Origin: Collinsella sp.
GTDB taxonomy: Bacteria > Actinomycetota > Coriobacteriia > Coriobacteriales > Coriobacteriaceae
Assembly (NCBI GenBank): GCA_019414205.1
Contig: DXML01000010.1
Span: 1 to 49,294 of the forward strand
Length of the DNA stretch: 49,294 nucleotides
Direction: 5' to 3'
Under the pieces are notes generated by a model that worked only from the letters and a program-made list of their open reading frames with translations, was not told where the DNA came from and made no database searches. The translations under genes and the position numbers were made by a program. This document shows positions 7,737 to 16,541 of the stretch, piece by piece; the stretch's first letter is position 1, and every line of letters starts with the position of its first letter.

Positions 7737-9518
7737 TTAGAGGCGAGCGAGGTCATAGGCTTGTGCGGCTGACTCGCCGGCGCAGATAAGGTTGGCTGTG
7801 GCTTCTTGCGGATCGAGTGCCCGCTCCAGGTCCACGGGCTTGCGACAGATCGGCAGGACAAGGTCGATGCCCTGCTCGTACACCGCATCCAGGTTGTCGG
7901 CACGACCGCCCACGACGGCAACAACCGGCTTGCCATATCGCTTGGCACGGCGGGCCACGCCCACCGGCGCCTTGCCGGCGGCGGATTGCTCGTCCATATT
8001 GCCCTCGCCCGTTATGACCAGGTCGACATCGCGTACACGCTCGTCAAATCCCACGAGATCGAGCACCGTCTCCACGCCCGAACGCAGCTCCGCACCGAGC
8101 GCCAGCAACGCCGCGCCCAAGCCACCGGCAGCGCCCGCGCCGGGCACGCCGAGCACCGAGCCAAATGTCCGTGCGCCCTCGGGTGCGCGCAACAACCCCT
8201 GGGCCCGAGCCTCGACAATTGCCGTATCGAGCAGGCGGCCGTAGCCGACCATCCAGCTGTCGTACTTACCCAGCGCCTCGGCATCATCCGCCGGCAGACC
8301 CTTCTGTCCACCGAACACTGCCAGCGCACCGCGACGCCCTACGAGCGGATTCTCGACATCCGATAGCACAACGATACGAGCGCCATCCAAAGCCTGCAGC
8401 GCTGGCGCCAAATCAACGCTCGCCACCTGCTCAAGGCCGACAAGACCGGGGGCGACATCGCAGCCCCGATCATCGACCACACGCGCGCCCAGCGCCTGCA
8501 GCATGCCGGCGCCACCGTCGTTGGTGGCGCTGCCGCCCAAGCCAATATAGATAGTCTTTGCCCCGGCACGAACCGCACGGAGCATCAGCTCGCCCACGCC
8601 ATAGGTCGAAGCCGCAAGCGCCGCCGATTCCGTGCAGGGTGAATACCCAATACCCGCCGCCTCGGCCATCTCAATTACAGCCGACTCGTGCTCGCCGTCC
8701 ACCAGCATCCGGGCAGACACGCGGTCGCCCAAGGGGCCTGCGACATCGCAGGTCACAAGCTCGCCACCGCATGCGGCGATGGCATCGAGCGTTCCCTCGC
8801 CACCATCTGCCAGCGGCAATGTGCGCACCTCGGCATCGGGCCAAACGCGGCGCACGCCTTCGGCAACCGCCGCCTCCGCCTGCGCGCTCGAAACGCTGCC
8901 CTTAAAGGAATCGATCGCCAACAGCACACGGCGGGGCCGGCGGCGCGCGGCACCAAAATCGACCGCCTCAACGGCAATATCTTCGGCACACACGAGCGCC
9001 TCGGCATGAGCGGCATGCGCCTCAAGATCGGCCCCGCAACCGCAGTCAGCACCATCGGTGCCACGCAGCCCACTAAAATAGCTGCTCAGCACCCCACGAC
9101 ACTCGTCTGCCAGCACGCCAGCCGTCACGTTAAACCGATGATTCAGGCGCGAGTCGGCATTCAAATCGTATAGGGATCCCAACGCGCCCGCCTTGGCGTC
9201 GCTCGCGCCATACACGCAGCGCCCCACGCGCGCGTTGACCATAAGGCCCGCACACATGCAGCAGGGCTCGAGCGTCACGTAGACCGTGCAATCGGAAAGG
9301 CGCCAGCGACCGAGCGACCGAGCGGCAGCGCACAGGGCCGCGAACTCTGCATGCGCCGAAGGGTCCTGATCGAGCTCGCGACGATTATGCGCCCGCGCGA
9401 CAATCTCACCCGCGCGCACCACCACAGCGCCAATGGGCACCTCGCCCACCGCCGCGGCGGCTCGCGCCTCCGCCAACGCCTCGCGCATGAACTTCTCGTC
9501 GATTTCGGTGATCGTCAT
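7737..9518 (-). CDS. Fusion of tRNA adenosine deaminase (TadA) and glycerate kinase
   Basis: One unbroken frame of 593 residues encodes two enzymes. Residues 1-150 are a TadA-type deaminase that makes inosine at the tRNA wobble position. It has HAE (about 54, zinc ligand plus catalytic Glu) and PCCMCAG (about 87, two zinc Cys). A linker of about 50 residues (GADCGCGADLEAHAA region) follows. Residues 196-590 are a glycerate kinase of the GarK/GlxK family: AIDSFKGS, ADGGEGTLDA, GLGGSATNDGG and TGEGNMDEQSAAGK. Such kinases phosphorylate glycerate to a phosphoglycerate. ATG 9518 is chosen for AGGGAAGG six bases upstream; a GTG/TTG-type start 17 codons earlier is less likely. Both halves keep their key residues. 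The neighbouring tRNA-Ser and ffs match usual tadA context, which suggests the kinase was appended to a resident tadA. Confidence 0.9.
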   Translation of the reverse strand: MTITEIDEKFMREALAEARAAAAVGEVPIGAVVVRAGEIVARAHNRRELDQDPSAHAEFAALCAAARSLGRWRLSDCTVYVTLEPCCMCAGLMVNARVGRCVYGASDAKAGALGSLYDLNADSRLNHRFNVTAGVLADECRGVLSSYFSGLRGTDGADCGCGADLEAHAAHAEALVCAEDIAVEAVDFGAARRRPRRVLLAIDSFKGSVSSAQAEAAVAEGVRRVWPDAEVRTLPLADGGEGTLDAIAACGGELVTCDVAGPLGDRVSARMLVDGEHESAVIEMAEAAGIGYSPCTESAALAASTYGVGELMLRAVRAGAKTIYIGLGGSATNDGGAGMLQALGARVVDDRGCDVAPGLVGLEQVASVDLAPALQALDGARIVVLSDVENPLVGRRGALAVFGGQKGLPADDAEALGKYDSWMVGYGRLLDTAIVEARAQGLLRAPEGARTFGSVLGVPGAGAAGGLGAALLALGAELRSGVETVLDLVGFDERVRDVDLVITGEGNMDEQSAAGKAPVGVARRAKRYGKPVVAVVGGRADNLDAVYEQGIDLVLPICRKPVDLERALDPQEATANLICAGESAAQAYDLARL

Positions 9519-9569
9519 CGTTCGCCTTCCCTGTTGCAAATTCAAAACGATGCTATCATTACGACTCAC

Positions 9570-9659
9570 GGAGAGATGGCAGAGCGGTTGAATGCGGCGG
9601 TCTTGAAAACCGTTGAGCGCGAGAGCGTTCCGGGGGTTCGAATCCCCCTCTCTCCGCCA
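9570..9659 (+). tRNA. tRNA-Ser (anticodon UGA)
   Basis: The acceptor stem GGAGAGA (9570-9576) pairs with TCTCTCC (9649-9655), followed by discriminator G and encoded CCA (9657-9659). The anticodon loop CTTGAAA carries TGA at 9604-9606, which reads UCA. A long variable arm (GAGCGCGAGAGCGTTC region) is typical of serine tRNAs. The T loop is GGTTCGAATCC. It is transcribed away from the tadA fusion gene. Confidence 0.97.
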
Positions 9660-9662
9660 CTT

Positions 9663-10259
9663 TTAGTGATGCACCGGTGTCATGGTCCGCTCAAACAGTG
9701 CATCGACCACGTCGGCTATCTCAGGTCGACGCTCAAGATCGTGGCCCGATTCCCACCATATCGTGAAAAGTCGAATAATACCGCCGGCGACAAACTCAGA
9801 CGTCGTCTCGAGTGACACGGGGGCCAGGGCATCCTCGGCAAGCACGTTCATCACACGCTCGCGGATGGAGCGGGCAATGCGGTCGCAAATAACGTTTGTC
9901 AGCATGCCCGACATGCTGCTTGCCAAAATGTTATCCATGAGCTGCTCGTGCGCCAGAATCAAATCCATGGCATCGTCCAAAATCGCGTGCCGAAGCGCGC
10001 GCACGTCCTCGGCAGACACTGCGCCGGCCTCATCGGGCTGTTTTTGCGGCAAACCCGACATAAGCTCATCGATATAAAAGGCAAAGTAATCGTTCTTGTC
10101 GCGAAAGTGCTTGTAGAACGTCGTGCGGCGAATCATGGCGCGGTCGCACAGCATGGCAACCGTCAGGTCCTCAAAACGATGCTCCTCGAGAAGTTCGGTG
10201 AAGGCATCGAACAGGGCGCGGTAGGTTTTCTTAATGCGAAGGTCCACTGATATCGCCAT
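9663..10259 (-). CDS. TetR-family transcriptional regulator
   Basis: This is a DNA-binding repressor of about 198 residues. The N-terminal helix-turn-helix spans residues 8-55 (KKTYRALFDAFTELLEEHRF, then LTVAMLCDRAMIRRTTFYKHF). It shows the TetR pattern of an invariant Phe/Tyr-Tyr-Lys-His-Phe in the recognition helix. The C-terminal domain (60-198) is helical and variable and would hold the effector site. The stop is four bases past the tRNA-Ser CCA, on the opposite strand. The start is ATG 10259 or GTG 10247; neither has ideally spaced Shine-Dalgarno bases. It is divergent from lemA, but no target is evident. Confidence 0.85.
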   Translation of the reverse strand: MAISVDLRIKKTYRALFDAFTELLEEHRFEDLTVAMLCDRAMIRRTTFYKHFRDKNDYFAFYIDELMSGLPQKQPDEAGAVSAEDVRALRHAILDDAMDLILAHEQLMDNILASSMSGMLTNVICDRIARSIRERVMNVLAEDALAPVSLETTSEFVAGGIIRLFTIWWESGHDLERRPEIADVVDALFERTMTPVHH

Positions 10260-10458
10260 CCTCAGGGCAAAGACAACACTCGTCAATCTGTCGCATATCT
10301 TACACCTGTACCTCGCGCGCTTTGCCCCGGTACCGACCCCGCCGAAAACATAACGCTTGCCGGAAAGTGCGGCACGGCAAAACGTTGTGGGTATACTAGT
10401 AGCGTTATACCAACGGCAGCTGGCGCATGCCGCCGCGGCCATTCGAAACGGAGACATC

Positions 10459-11010
10459 ATGATTACCGTCATCATCGGCATCGTTGTTGTCATTGTGATT
10501 GTCTGCGCCATCGCCGGCATCTACAACAACATGGTCACCAAGCGTAACCGCATCGATAACGCCTGGCAGAACATCGATACGCAGCTGCAGCGCCGCAACG
10601 ACCTGATCCCCAACCTGGTCGAGACCGTCAAGGGCTACGCCAAGCACGAGCAGGAGACGCTCTCCGCCGTGATCAGCGCGCGTAACACCGCCGTCAAGGC
10701 CACCACGCCCGAGGCCAAGATGGAAGCCGACAACGTGCTGACCGGTGCGCTGCGCCAGCTCTTCGCCGTGGCCGAGGCCTATCCCGATCTTAAGGCAAAC
10801 ACCAACTTTACGCAGCTGCAGGCATCGCTCGAGGATACCGAGAACAAGATTAGCTATGCACGCCAGAGCTACAACGACTGCGTGCTCAGCTACAACAACG
10901 CCATTCAGACGTTCCCGGCTGTCATCTTTGCCGGCATCTTCCAGTTTAAGGAGCGCCAGGGCTTCGAGGCCGCCGAAGCAGCCCGCCAGGCCCCGACCGT
11001 CAAGTTCTAG
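10459..11010 (+). CDS. LemA family protein
   Basis: This is a membrane-anchored LemA protein of 183 residues. An N-terminal transmembrane segment (residues 2-22, IIGIVVVIVIVCAIAGIYN) is followed by the family hallmark NRIDNAWQNIDTQLQRRNDL (about 29-48) and a three- to four-helix bundle with LIPNLVETVKGYAKHE. The end FPAVIFAGIFQFKERQGFEA is also typical, with the usual F-x-x-R-x-x-F/Y pattern. The biochemical role of LemA is poorly defined. ATG 10459 has GGAG seven bases upstream, and a terminator follows at 11049-11084. It is a single-gene unit. Confidence 0.92.
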   Translation: MITVIIGIVVVIVIVCAIAGIYNNMVTKRNRIDNAWQNIDTQLQRRNDLIPNLVETVKGYAKHEQETLSAVISARNTAVKATTPEAKMEADNVLTGALRQLFAVAEAYPDLKANTNFTQLQASLEDTENKISYARQSYNDCVLSYNNAIQTFPAVIFAGIFQFKERQGFEAAEAARQAPTVKF

Positions 11011-11048
11011 TAGTTTGGCAGCGCATCCTTAATCGGCCAAATGCATAA

Positions 11049-11084
11049 ACCGCCCCGTCGAATGCATACTTCGACGGGGCGGTT
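11049..11084 (+). terminator. Terminator of lemA
   Basis: The stem 11049-11062 with 11070-11084 (ACCGCCCCGTCGAA and complement) is followed by TTTCCTTTTT. Confidence 0.85.
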
Positions 11085-11092
11085 TCCTTTTT

Positions 11093-11491
11093 CGCGAAGG
11101 TCCCCCTCTAAGCGCCGTGCATTTTTAGGAGTATTCAACATAACCAAGAGCTTCGGGCGCCACGATAAATGCCAAAGACCGCGAATATCCCTGCAAATCA
11201 AACGCTGTCAGCCCATAACCCCGCCCATCATCCGTAGAAAACATCGAGAAATCCCGATTTTTTGCCCGAGGTCGGTATGCAGGGGCCTTCGATTGCAGAA
11301 TACTCGCAAAAATGCACGTCGCCACCGCCCCCACATGGCGCGAAGCAAAACAAAAGGGCGACCCTCCTTTCCGGCGCACTCCGCAGGATGCAAGAAGCCC
11401 TCGCCGCACGAAGTGCGCAGCGAGGGGCTTCTTGCATGTCCGAGGACGCGCCGGGAGGGAACTTGCTCTCTGCCCGGATAGGTAAGACAAA
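11093..11491. other. Intergenic region between lemA and ilvE with a hairpin
   Basis: No gene is accepted in these 400 bases. A long hairpin is formed by ATGCAAGAAGCCCTCGC (11388-11404) and GCGAGGGGCTTCTTGCAT (11420-11437), with the inner GCAC/GTGC also paired. It lies downstream of ilvE and may end its transcript, although no T-run follows. A minus-strand open frame running to 11125 has no ribosome binding site and overlaps the hairpin. Confidence 0.5.
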
Positions 11492-12544
11492 TTACGCGAC
11501 GGTGTAAACCCAGTTGTGCTTGTCCTCGACAGCACCGGACTGGATGCCAGTCAGGGTCTCGCGGAGCTTCTTCATCACAGGGCCGATCTCGGTGTAGCCA
11601 GCCGGGAAGGTCACGGTCTCGTCGGCGCCGTAAACCTTGTTGTCGATCTCGCCGACCGGGGAGATAACGGCAGCGGTGCCGCACAGGCCGCACTCGACAA
11701 AGGTACCGGCCTTGACCTCGGCCCACTCGACAGGGCGTTGGTCGACGGTAATGCCCAGGTCCTGAGCAACCTGAACGAGCGAACGACGGGTGATAGAGGG
11801 CAGGATGGAGTCGGTGTGCGACTGCGGAACGACGAGGGTGCCGTCCTCCTTCACGAACAGCACGTTGGCGCCGCCGGTCTCCTCGACATAGGTGCGGGAC
11901 TCGGAGTCGAGATACAGGTTCTCGGCATAACCCTCGCGATGGGCCTCCATCGTGGGTTTAAGGGACATGGCGTAGTTCAGGCCGGCCTTGATGTTACCGG
12001 TGCCGTGCGGTGCAGCGCGGTCATACTCGGAAACGCGCAGCTTGACGGGCTTGAGGCCACCCTTAAAGTACGGACCGACCGGGGTCACGAGAATGCGGAA
12101 CGTGTACTCAGGAGCGGGAGCCACGCCGATCACGTCACCGGAGCCGATCATAAACGGACGCACGTACAGGGTCGCGCCGGAACCGAAGGGCGGAACCCAG
12201 GCGGCGTTGGCAGAAACGACCTGCTTGACGGCCTCAACGAACTTGTCCTTGGGGAACGGGGGCATCTCGAGGCGCTGCGCAGAGTTGTACATGCGCTCGG
12301 CGTTCATGTCGGGACGGAAGCAGACGATGCTGCCGTCCTCGGCGGTGTAAGCCTTCAGGCCCTCAAAGACCTCCTGGCAGTAATGGAAGATGCCGCCGCA
12401 CTCGGAGACATGCAGGGTGTGGTCGGTGGTCAGGCCACCCTCGTCCCACTCGCCGTCCTTCCAATGGGCCTCGTAGCTGTAATCGGTCTTCATGTAGCCA
12501 AAGCCGAGGCTACCCCAATCGATATCCTTCTTCTCGACAGTCAT
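11492..12544 (-). CDS. ilvE: Branched-chain amino acid aminotransferase
   Basis: This is a PLP enzyme of fold type IV. It interconverts leucine, isoleucine and valine with their 2-oxo acids, using glutamate/2-oxoglutarate. Length is 350 residues, the usual size of the bacterial BCAT-II form. Visible landmarks are VFEGLKAY (about 60), RPDMNAERM, the GTGNIKAGLNYA segment with the PLP-binding Lys (about 195), YVEETGGANVLFV and the GTAAVISPVG turn. ATG 12544 has AAGGAGCG seven bases upstream. The gene stands alone. Its upstream region has a TACAAT -10 candidate and a dyad CTTTA-N6-TAAAG (12734-12749) that resembles the one before the amino acid transporter at 45078. Confidence 0.95.
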   Translation of the reverse strand: MTVEKKDIDWGSLGFGYMKTDYSYEAHWKDGEWDEGGLTTDHTLHVSECGGIFHYCQEVFEGLKAYTAEDGSIVCFRPDMNAERMYNSAQRLEMPPFPKDKFVEAVKQVVSANAAWVPPFGSGATLYVRPFMIGSGDVIGVAPAPEYTFRILVTPVGPYFKGGLKPVKLRVSEYDRAAPHGTGNIKAGLNYAMSLKPTMEAHREGYAENLYLDSESRTYVEETGGANVLFVKEDGTLVVPQSHTDSILPSITRRSLVQVAQDLGITVDQRPVEWAEVKAGTFVECGLCGTAAVISPVGEIDNKVYGADETVTFPAGYTEIGPVMKKLRETLTGIQSGAVEDKHNWVYTVA

Positions 12545-12733
12545 ATGTCGCTCCTTACATACACGGTTGCATACTCGCGAACCCGCACGCAAGGACCGAA
12601 GCCGGCCGCGTCGCAACGTCGCATACCCGGAGCGTAGAGCCGGGCAGGACACGCGGGCAGCATCAAAGCCGATGGCGCGTCGATTCGCATGCAGGTGATT
12701 GTACTCCCCGCACGCCTTGGATAAAACGCTTTT

Positions 12734-12749
12734 CTTTAACTAAGTAAAG
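12734..12749. promoter_or_regulatory. Candidate operator upstream of ilvE (CTTTA-N6-TAAAG)
   Basis: CTTTA at 12734-12738 and TAAAG at 12745-12749 are separated by six bases, about 190 bases upstream of the ilvE start. The same half-site and spacing recur at 45078-45097. Its role as an operator is inference. Confidence 0.35.
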
Positions 12750-12785
12750 TATTTTCATTTGGCCCTGATTTGACCGAAACCAAAG

Positions 12786-12815
12786 AGGCCCGCCATCGAA
12801 TCCGATGACGGGCCT
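12786..12815 (-). terminator. Terminator of the DedA gene
   Basis: The stem 12786-12798 with 12803-12815 (AGGCCCGCCATCG, one mismatch) is followed on the minus strand by TCTTTGG, 29 bases past the DedA stop. Confidence 0.7.
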
Positions 12816-12844
12816 TGGAATTAACGTCCGAAAACAAGCTCGGA

Positions 12845-13492
12845 CTAGGCGTTCTTTTTACCGAGCTTTGCCTTAACCAAACCGACCACGGTCGGAATGA
12901 TCGACACGGCGACGATGCCTACGATCAGCAGCTCAAAGTGCTCCTGCACAAACGGAATGCCACCAAAGAAGTAGCCCAGCAGCGTAAAGACCGTCGACCA
13001 GGTAATGCCACCCAGCACGTTAAAGATAACGAAGTTACGCCAGTGCATACCGCCCATGCCGGCGATAAAAGGCACAAAGGTGCGGATGAACGGGAAGAAG
13101 CGACCGAGGAAGATGGCCAGATGGCCCCACTTATCCAGGAAATCCTCGGACTTTTTGATGCGCTCGGGCGTCATGGCCTTTACCTTGCCCGAGGCGATGA
13201 TCTTTTTGCCAAAGAAGTGGCCGATCATAAAGTTGCACTGATCGCCCAGGATGGCTGCGGCCCATGCGGTGGCCAGAAGCGCCACGATGTTAAAGCCGCC
13301 GTTGTGGGCGAAGAAACCCGAGGCGAACAGCAGCGAATCACCGGGAAGGAACGGGAAGAACACCACGCCCGTCTCGATAAAGATGATCAGGAACACGCAG
13401 CCGTAGGCCATAAGCGGTCCGGCGGCGATCCAGCTGGCGATCGCGGTGCGCGGGTCCTTAAGCAGCTCGGCGATAAAATTGATGAAACCCAT
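12845..13492 (-). CDS. DedA family membrane protein (SNARE-associated/VTT domain)
   Basis: This is a polytopic inner-membrane protein of 215 residues. The DedA/VTT family is linked to undecaprenyl-phosphate and phospholipid translocation and to membrane homeostasis. The family motif is clear: FIETGVVFFPFLPGDSLLF (about 42-60), then GDQCNFMIGHFFGKK (about 86-100) and FLGRFFPFIRTFVPFIAGMG (about 130-150), with the conserved F/Y-x-R-F-x-P-x-x-R pattern. Hydrophobic segments lie near 15-45, 60-85, 155-180 and 185-205. ATG 13492 has GAGAGG upstream. It is divergent from cysE with about 220 bases between them. Confidence 0.92.
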   Translation of the reverse strand: MGFINFIAELLKDPRTAIASWIAAGPLMAYGCVFLIIFIETGVVFFPFLPGDSLLFASGFFAHNGGFNIVALLATAWAAAILGDQCNFMIGHFFGKKIIASGKVKAMTPERIKKSEDFLDKWGHLAIFLGRFFPFIRTFVPFIAGMGGMHWRNFVIFNVLGGITWSTVFTLLGYFFGGIPFVQEHFELLIVGIVAVSIIPTVVGLVKAKLGKKNA

Positions 13493-13715
13493 GAAGTAAA
13501 ACCTCTCAGTTGTGGGCGCGGATACGTCCAAGTTGACCAGTATACGGTTGCGGCGCCCCCTCGTGCGCAACCCCACAAAAGCATGACCCCATTACCAGCA
13601 AGTTTGCATAACTGACAACTGTTGCGCAATGCCGCCAAGATTGTCCTTCCTAATCCCTAGCGAATCGCTATACTTTATTGAATCGCATTGCCATGGCGCT
13701 AAGGGAGGGCGGCCG

Positions 13716-14420
13716 GTGAGCTTTATCAATACCATTCGCGAGGACATCAAGACCGTCCAAGCGCAGGATCCCGCCGCGCAAAACGGTCTAGTCATCTTCC
13801 TTTCCTATCCTGGCCTGCACGCCAAGTGGAACCACGTGCCCGAGCACTGGCTCTGGGAGCACGGTCATCGCTCGCTCGCCCGCGTGCTCTCGCAAATCAC
13901 CCGCCACATCACCGGCGTCGAGATTCATCCCGCCGCACAGATCGGCAAGCACTTCTTTATCGACCATGCCATGGGCGTCGTCATCGGCGAGACCACCATC
14001 GTGGGCGACAACTGCGTGCTCTACCAGGGCGTCACGCTCGGCGGTACCGGCAACGAGACCGGCAAACGCCACCCCACCCTGGGCAACAACGTCACAGTGG
14101 GCACAGGCGCCAAGGTGCTCGGCAACATCCGCATCGGCAACAACGTCAAAATCGGCGGCAACTCGGTTGTCGTCAAGGACGTGCCCGACAACTGCACCGT
14201 CGTGGGCGTGCCAGGACGCATCATCAAGCGCAACGGCTGCCGTGTGTTCGAGGAGAGTTTCGACGCCAAGCAGCATCGCGAGTACATGCCCGATGACGCC
14301 GCCGAGCAGAGTGCCCTCAACCGCCAGGGCATCACCGAGAATGCCCGCCGCGTCAAAGAACTCGAGCGAGAGGTGGCCGAGCTCAAGGCCCTCGTCGCCA
14401 AGCTCATGGACGAGCACTAG
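13716..14420 (+). CDS. cysE: Serine O-acetyltransferase
   Basis: This enzyme acetylates L-serine with acetyl-CoA, the first step of cysteine synthesis. At 234 residues it is the short EpsC/CysE form. Helical residues 1-65 are followed by a left-handed beta-helix of hexapeptide repeats (about 66-170), with the active-site segment HPAAQIGKHFFIDHAMGVVI carrying the catalytic His. GGTGNETGKRHPTLGNNVTV follows. The C-terminus (about 205-234, RRVKELEREVAELKALVAKL) is a coiled coil absent from many family members. The start is GTG 13716, with AGGGAGG seven bases upstream; a TATACT -10 candidate is at 13669. A terminator follows at 14455-14489. No cysK is adjacent. Confidence 0.93.
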   Translation: MSFINTIREDIKTVQAQDPAAQNGLVIFLSYPGLHAKWNHVPEHWLWEHGHRSLARVLSQITRHITGVEIHPAAQIGKHFFIDHAMGVVIGETTIVGDNCVLYQGVTLGGTGNETGKRHPTLGNNVTVGTGAKVLGNIRIGNNVKIGGNSVVVKDVPDNCTVVGVPGRIIKRNGCRVFEESFDAKQHREYMPDDAAEQSALNRQGITENARRVKELEREVAELKALVAKLMDEH

Positions 14421-14454
14421 GGCTGCGAACGGTACAGACCCGCATCAACGCAAG

Positions 14455-14489
14455 AAGGCGCGCCAGGGAATTCATCCCCGGCGCGCCTT
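14455..14489 (+). terminator. Terminator of cysE
   Basis: AAGGCGCGCC (14455-14464) pairs with GGCGCGCCTT (14480-14489), followed by GTTTCC. An adjacent second hairpin (14496-14527, AATGTG...CACATT arms with inner GGGAC/GTCCC) belongs to the dispersed palindromes. Confidence 0.75.
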
Positions 14490-14527
14490 GTTTCCAATGT
14501 GACATGCGGGACTGTCCCTTTGCCACA

Positions 14528-16540
14528 TTAAGCAAACTGGCTCAGATAGAGGTCGGCATAAGCGCCCTCGGCAGCCAGCAGCTCCTTATGCGTGCCCTGC
14601 TCGATGATATTGCCGTGATCCATGACCAGGATGAGGTCGGCATCGACGATCGTCGACAGACGATGCGCGATCACAAAGCTCGTGCGCCCGCGCATGAGCG
14701 CATCCATGGCACGGCCGATGGCGAGCTCGGTGCGCGTGTCCACGCTCGACGTCGCCTCGTCCAGAATGAGAATCGCCGGGTTGTTGAGCAGCACGCGCGC
14801 GATGGTCAGCAGCTGACGCTGGCCCTGGCTGATGCTTTCGGCATCGTTGGCCACCCGCGTGTCGTAGCCCTGCGGCATGGTGCGCACAAAGAAGTCGACC
14901 TGCGCGGCGCGTGCGGCCGCCACGATCTCATCGTGCGTCGCTTCGGGGTAGCCATAGGCAATATTCTCGGCAATCGTTCCGTCGAACAGCCAGGCGTCCT
15001 GCAACACCATGCCAAACTGCCGCCGCAGCTCGCCACGATCCATACGACTCGTATCCACGCCATCGAGCGTAATGCGCCCGCCGTCAATCTCATAGAAGCG
15101 CATGAGCAGGTTGATGAGCGTGGTCTTACCCGCGCCCGTGGTTCCCACCACGGCGATCTTCTGGCCCGGCTCGGCGGTAAACGACACGTCGCGCATAAGC
15201 GGCTTGTCGGGCGAATAGCCAAAGCGCACATGCTCAAAAGCGACGCGGCCTTCAACGCGACCCGGCAGCTTGGCGGCCTCGTCCGGCAGCGGATCGGCCT
15301 CCATCTCGGGCTCATCGAGCAGGTCGAACACGCGCTCTGCGCTCGCCAGCGCGCTCTGCAGCGAGTTAAAGGTAAACGACAGCTGCGTCATGGGCTCGGA
15401 CGCCTCGTAGATAAACTGGAAGAACGCCTGGAACACGCCGACAGTCATATGACCGGCAACCAGCATGCTGCAACCCACGAGCGCGATCACGATCTGCGCC
15501 AAACGGCCGATAAAGCGAACCGCGGGACCGACGGCGTTAATCATAAAGTCGGCCTTGGCGCTCACGCGCGCCAACTCGTTCGAAGCCTCATGCACCTCGG
15601 CAGAGCTCTGGCGCTCGCGGTTGAACGCGCGAATCACCAGGCGGCCCGAATAGCCCTCCTCGACCGCACTCGTAATCTTGGACACCCACTCCTGGCGCTC
15701 GCCCGTCACGTCATGCGTGCGGCGCGAAACTACCTTGGTCACCAGCAGCGACACCGCCGTAAAGCCCAAAAAGACGAGCGTGAGCTCGACGCTGAACACA
15801 AACATCATGCTCACAGCGCCCACCACGGTACCGATCGACACCAGCAACTGCAACAAGCCGCGCTGCATGCTTTCGGACATCTTGTCCAGGTCGTTGGTCG
15901 CGCGGCTGACCACCTCACCGGGACGATGCGCGTCAAAGTAGGCGAGCGGCAGACGGCTGAGCTTTTGCGCGATGCGGTTGCGCAGACGCAGGTTGAGTCG
16001 CTCGGCCACACTCGACATCAAAAAGCTCTGCAGCGCATAGAAGGAGGCGGCTGCCGTCCAGATCATAAAGTAGACGAAAATGGTCTTGCCGCAATGTTCC
16101 CAGGTAATGCTGAAAGTGGTGTCGTTGGCAAACGCCACCTGCATGTGACCCCACAGCTCATCGATCACGCGAGCGCTGTACGCTGGCGCGGCGGTGTTGA
16201 AGATGGCGTAGAACACGATGCTCGCGAACACAATATAGAAGCGCCAATGGTCGCCGGCGGCCTCGCTCCACAAGCGGCGCACCGTCGCCCAGGTATCCCG
16301 GGGCGTCTCGTCCTCGTCTTCGTCGTCTACGTCGCGCATGCGTTCTGCCTCGGCGCGGGCGCGCTCGTCCTCGGCGCGCTCGTTTTCCTCGTAGAGCGCC
16401 TGGCGGCGGGCCTCGCGCTCGGCCGCCTTGATGGCGTCATCCAGCTCGAGCACCGCGGCAGCCTGGTCGACCGTTTTCTCAGCGGCGTCCGAATCGTTCG
16501 AATCGATAGCATCGCTGCACTTCTTGAGCTCCTCGGTCAT
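14528..16540 (-). CDS. ABC exporter 2, subunit with canonical Walker B
   Basis: This is a half-transporter of the exporter type, 670 residues. An unusual N-terminal cytoplasmic extension of about 100 residues is highly charged (EREARRQ, then DVDDEDEDE). It precedes the transmembrane domain (about 110-400). The ATPase domain has Walker A GTTGAGKTT (about 470), an altered signature ISQGQRQLL (about 568), Walker B ILILDEATS with catalytic Glu (about 588) and H-loop IAHRLST. The partner at 16542 carries the intact signature. ATG 16540 follows the partner's TAG by one base, with GGAGG eight bases upstream. A GTG at 16549 would overlap the partner but is poorly placed. The substrate is unknown; the MarR gene at the head of the operon suggests drug or bile/acid stress export. 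Confidence 0.9.
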   Translation of the reverse strand: MTEELKKCSDAIDSNDSDAAEKTVDQAAAVLELDDAIKAAEREARRQALYEENERAEDERARAEAERMRDVDDEDEDETPRDTWATVRRLWSEAAGDHWRFYIVFASIVFYAIFNTAAPAYSARVIDELWGHMQVAFANDTTFSITWEHCGKTIFVYFMIWTAAASFYALQSFLMSSVAERLNLRLRNRIAQKLSRLPLAYFDAHRPGEVVSRATNDLDKMSESMQRGLLQLLVSIGTVVGAVSMMFVFSVELTLVFLGFTAVSLLVTKVVSRRTHDVTGERQEWVSKITSAVEEGYSGRLVIRAFNRERQSSAEVHEASNELARVSAKADFMINAVGPAVRFIGRLAQIVIALVGCSMLVAGHMTVGVFQAFFQFIYEASEPMTQLSFTFNSLQSALASAERVFDLLDEPEMEADPLPDEAAKLPGRVEGRVAFEHVRFGYSPDKPLMRDVSFTAEPGQKIAVVGTTGAGKTTLINLLMRFYEIDGGRITLDGVDTSRMDRGELRRQFGMVLQDAWLFDGTIAENIAYGYPEATHDEIVAAARAAQVDFFVRTMPQGYDTRVANDAESISQGQRQLLTIARVLLNNPAILILDEATSSVDTRTELAIGRAMDALMRGRTSFVIAHRLSTIVDADLILVMDHGNIIEQGTHKELLAAEGAYADLYLSQFA

Positions 16541-16541
16541 G

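Noticed and set aside
11125..11490. Minus-strand open frame downstream of ilvE
   Set aside because: No plausible start or ribosome binding site. It crosses a long hairpin, and its composition looks like intergenic repeat.
12545..12733. T-box or leader-peptide attenuator upstream of ilvE
   Set aside because: No T-box consensus and no run of branched-chain codons in a short leader frame.
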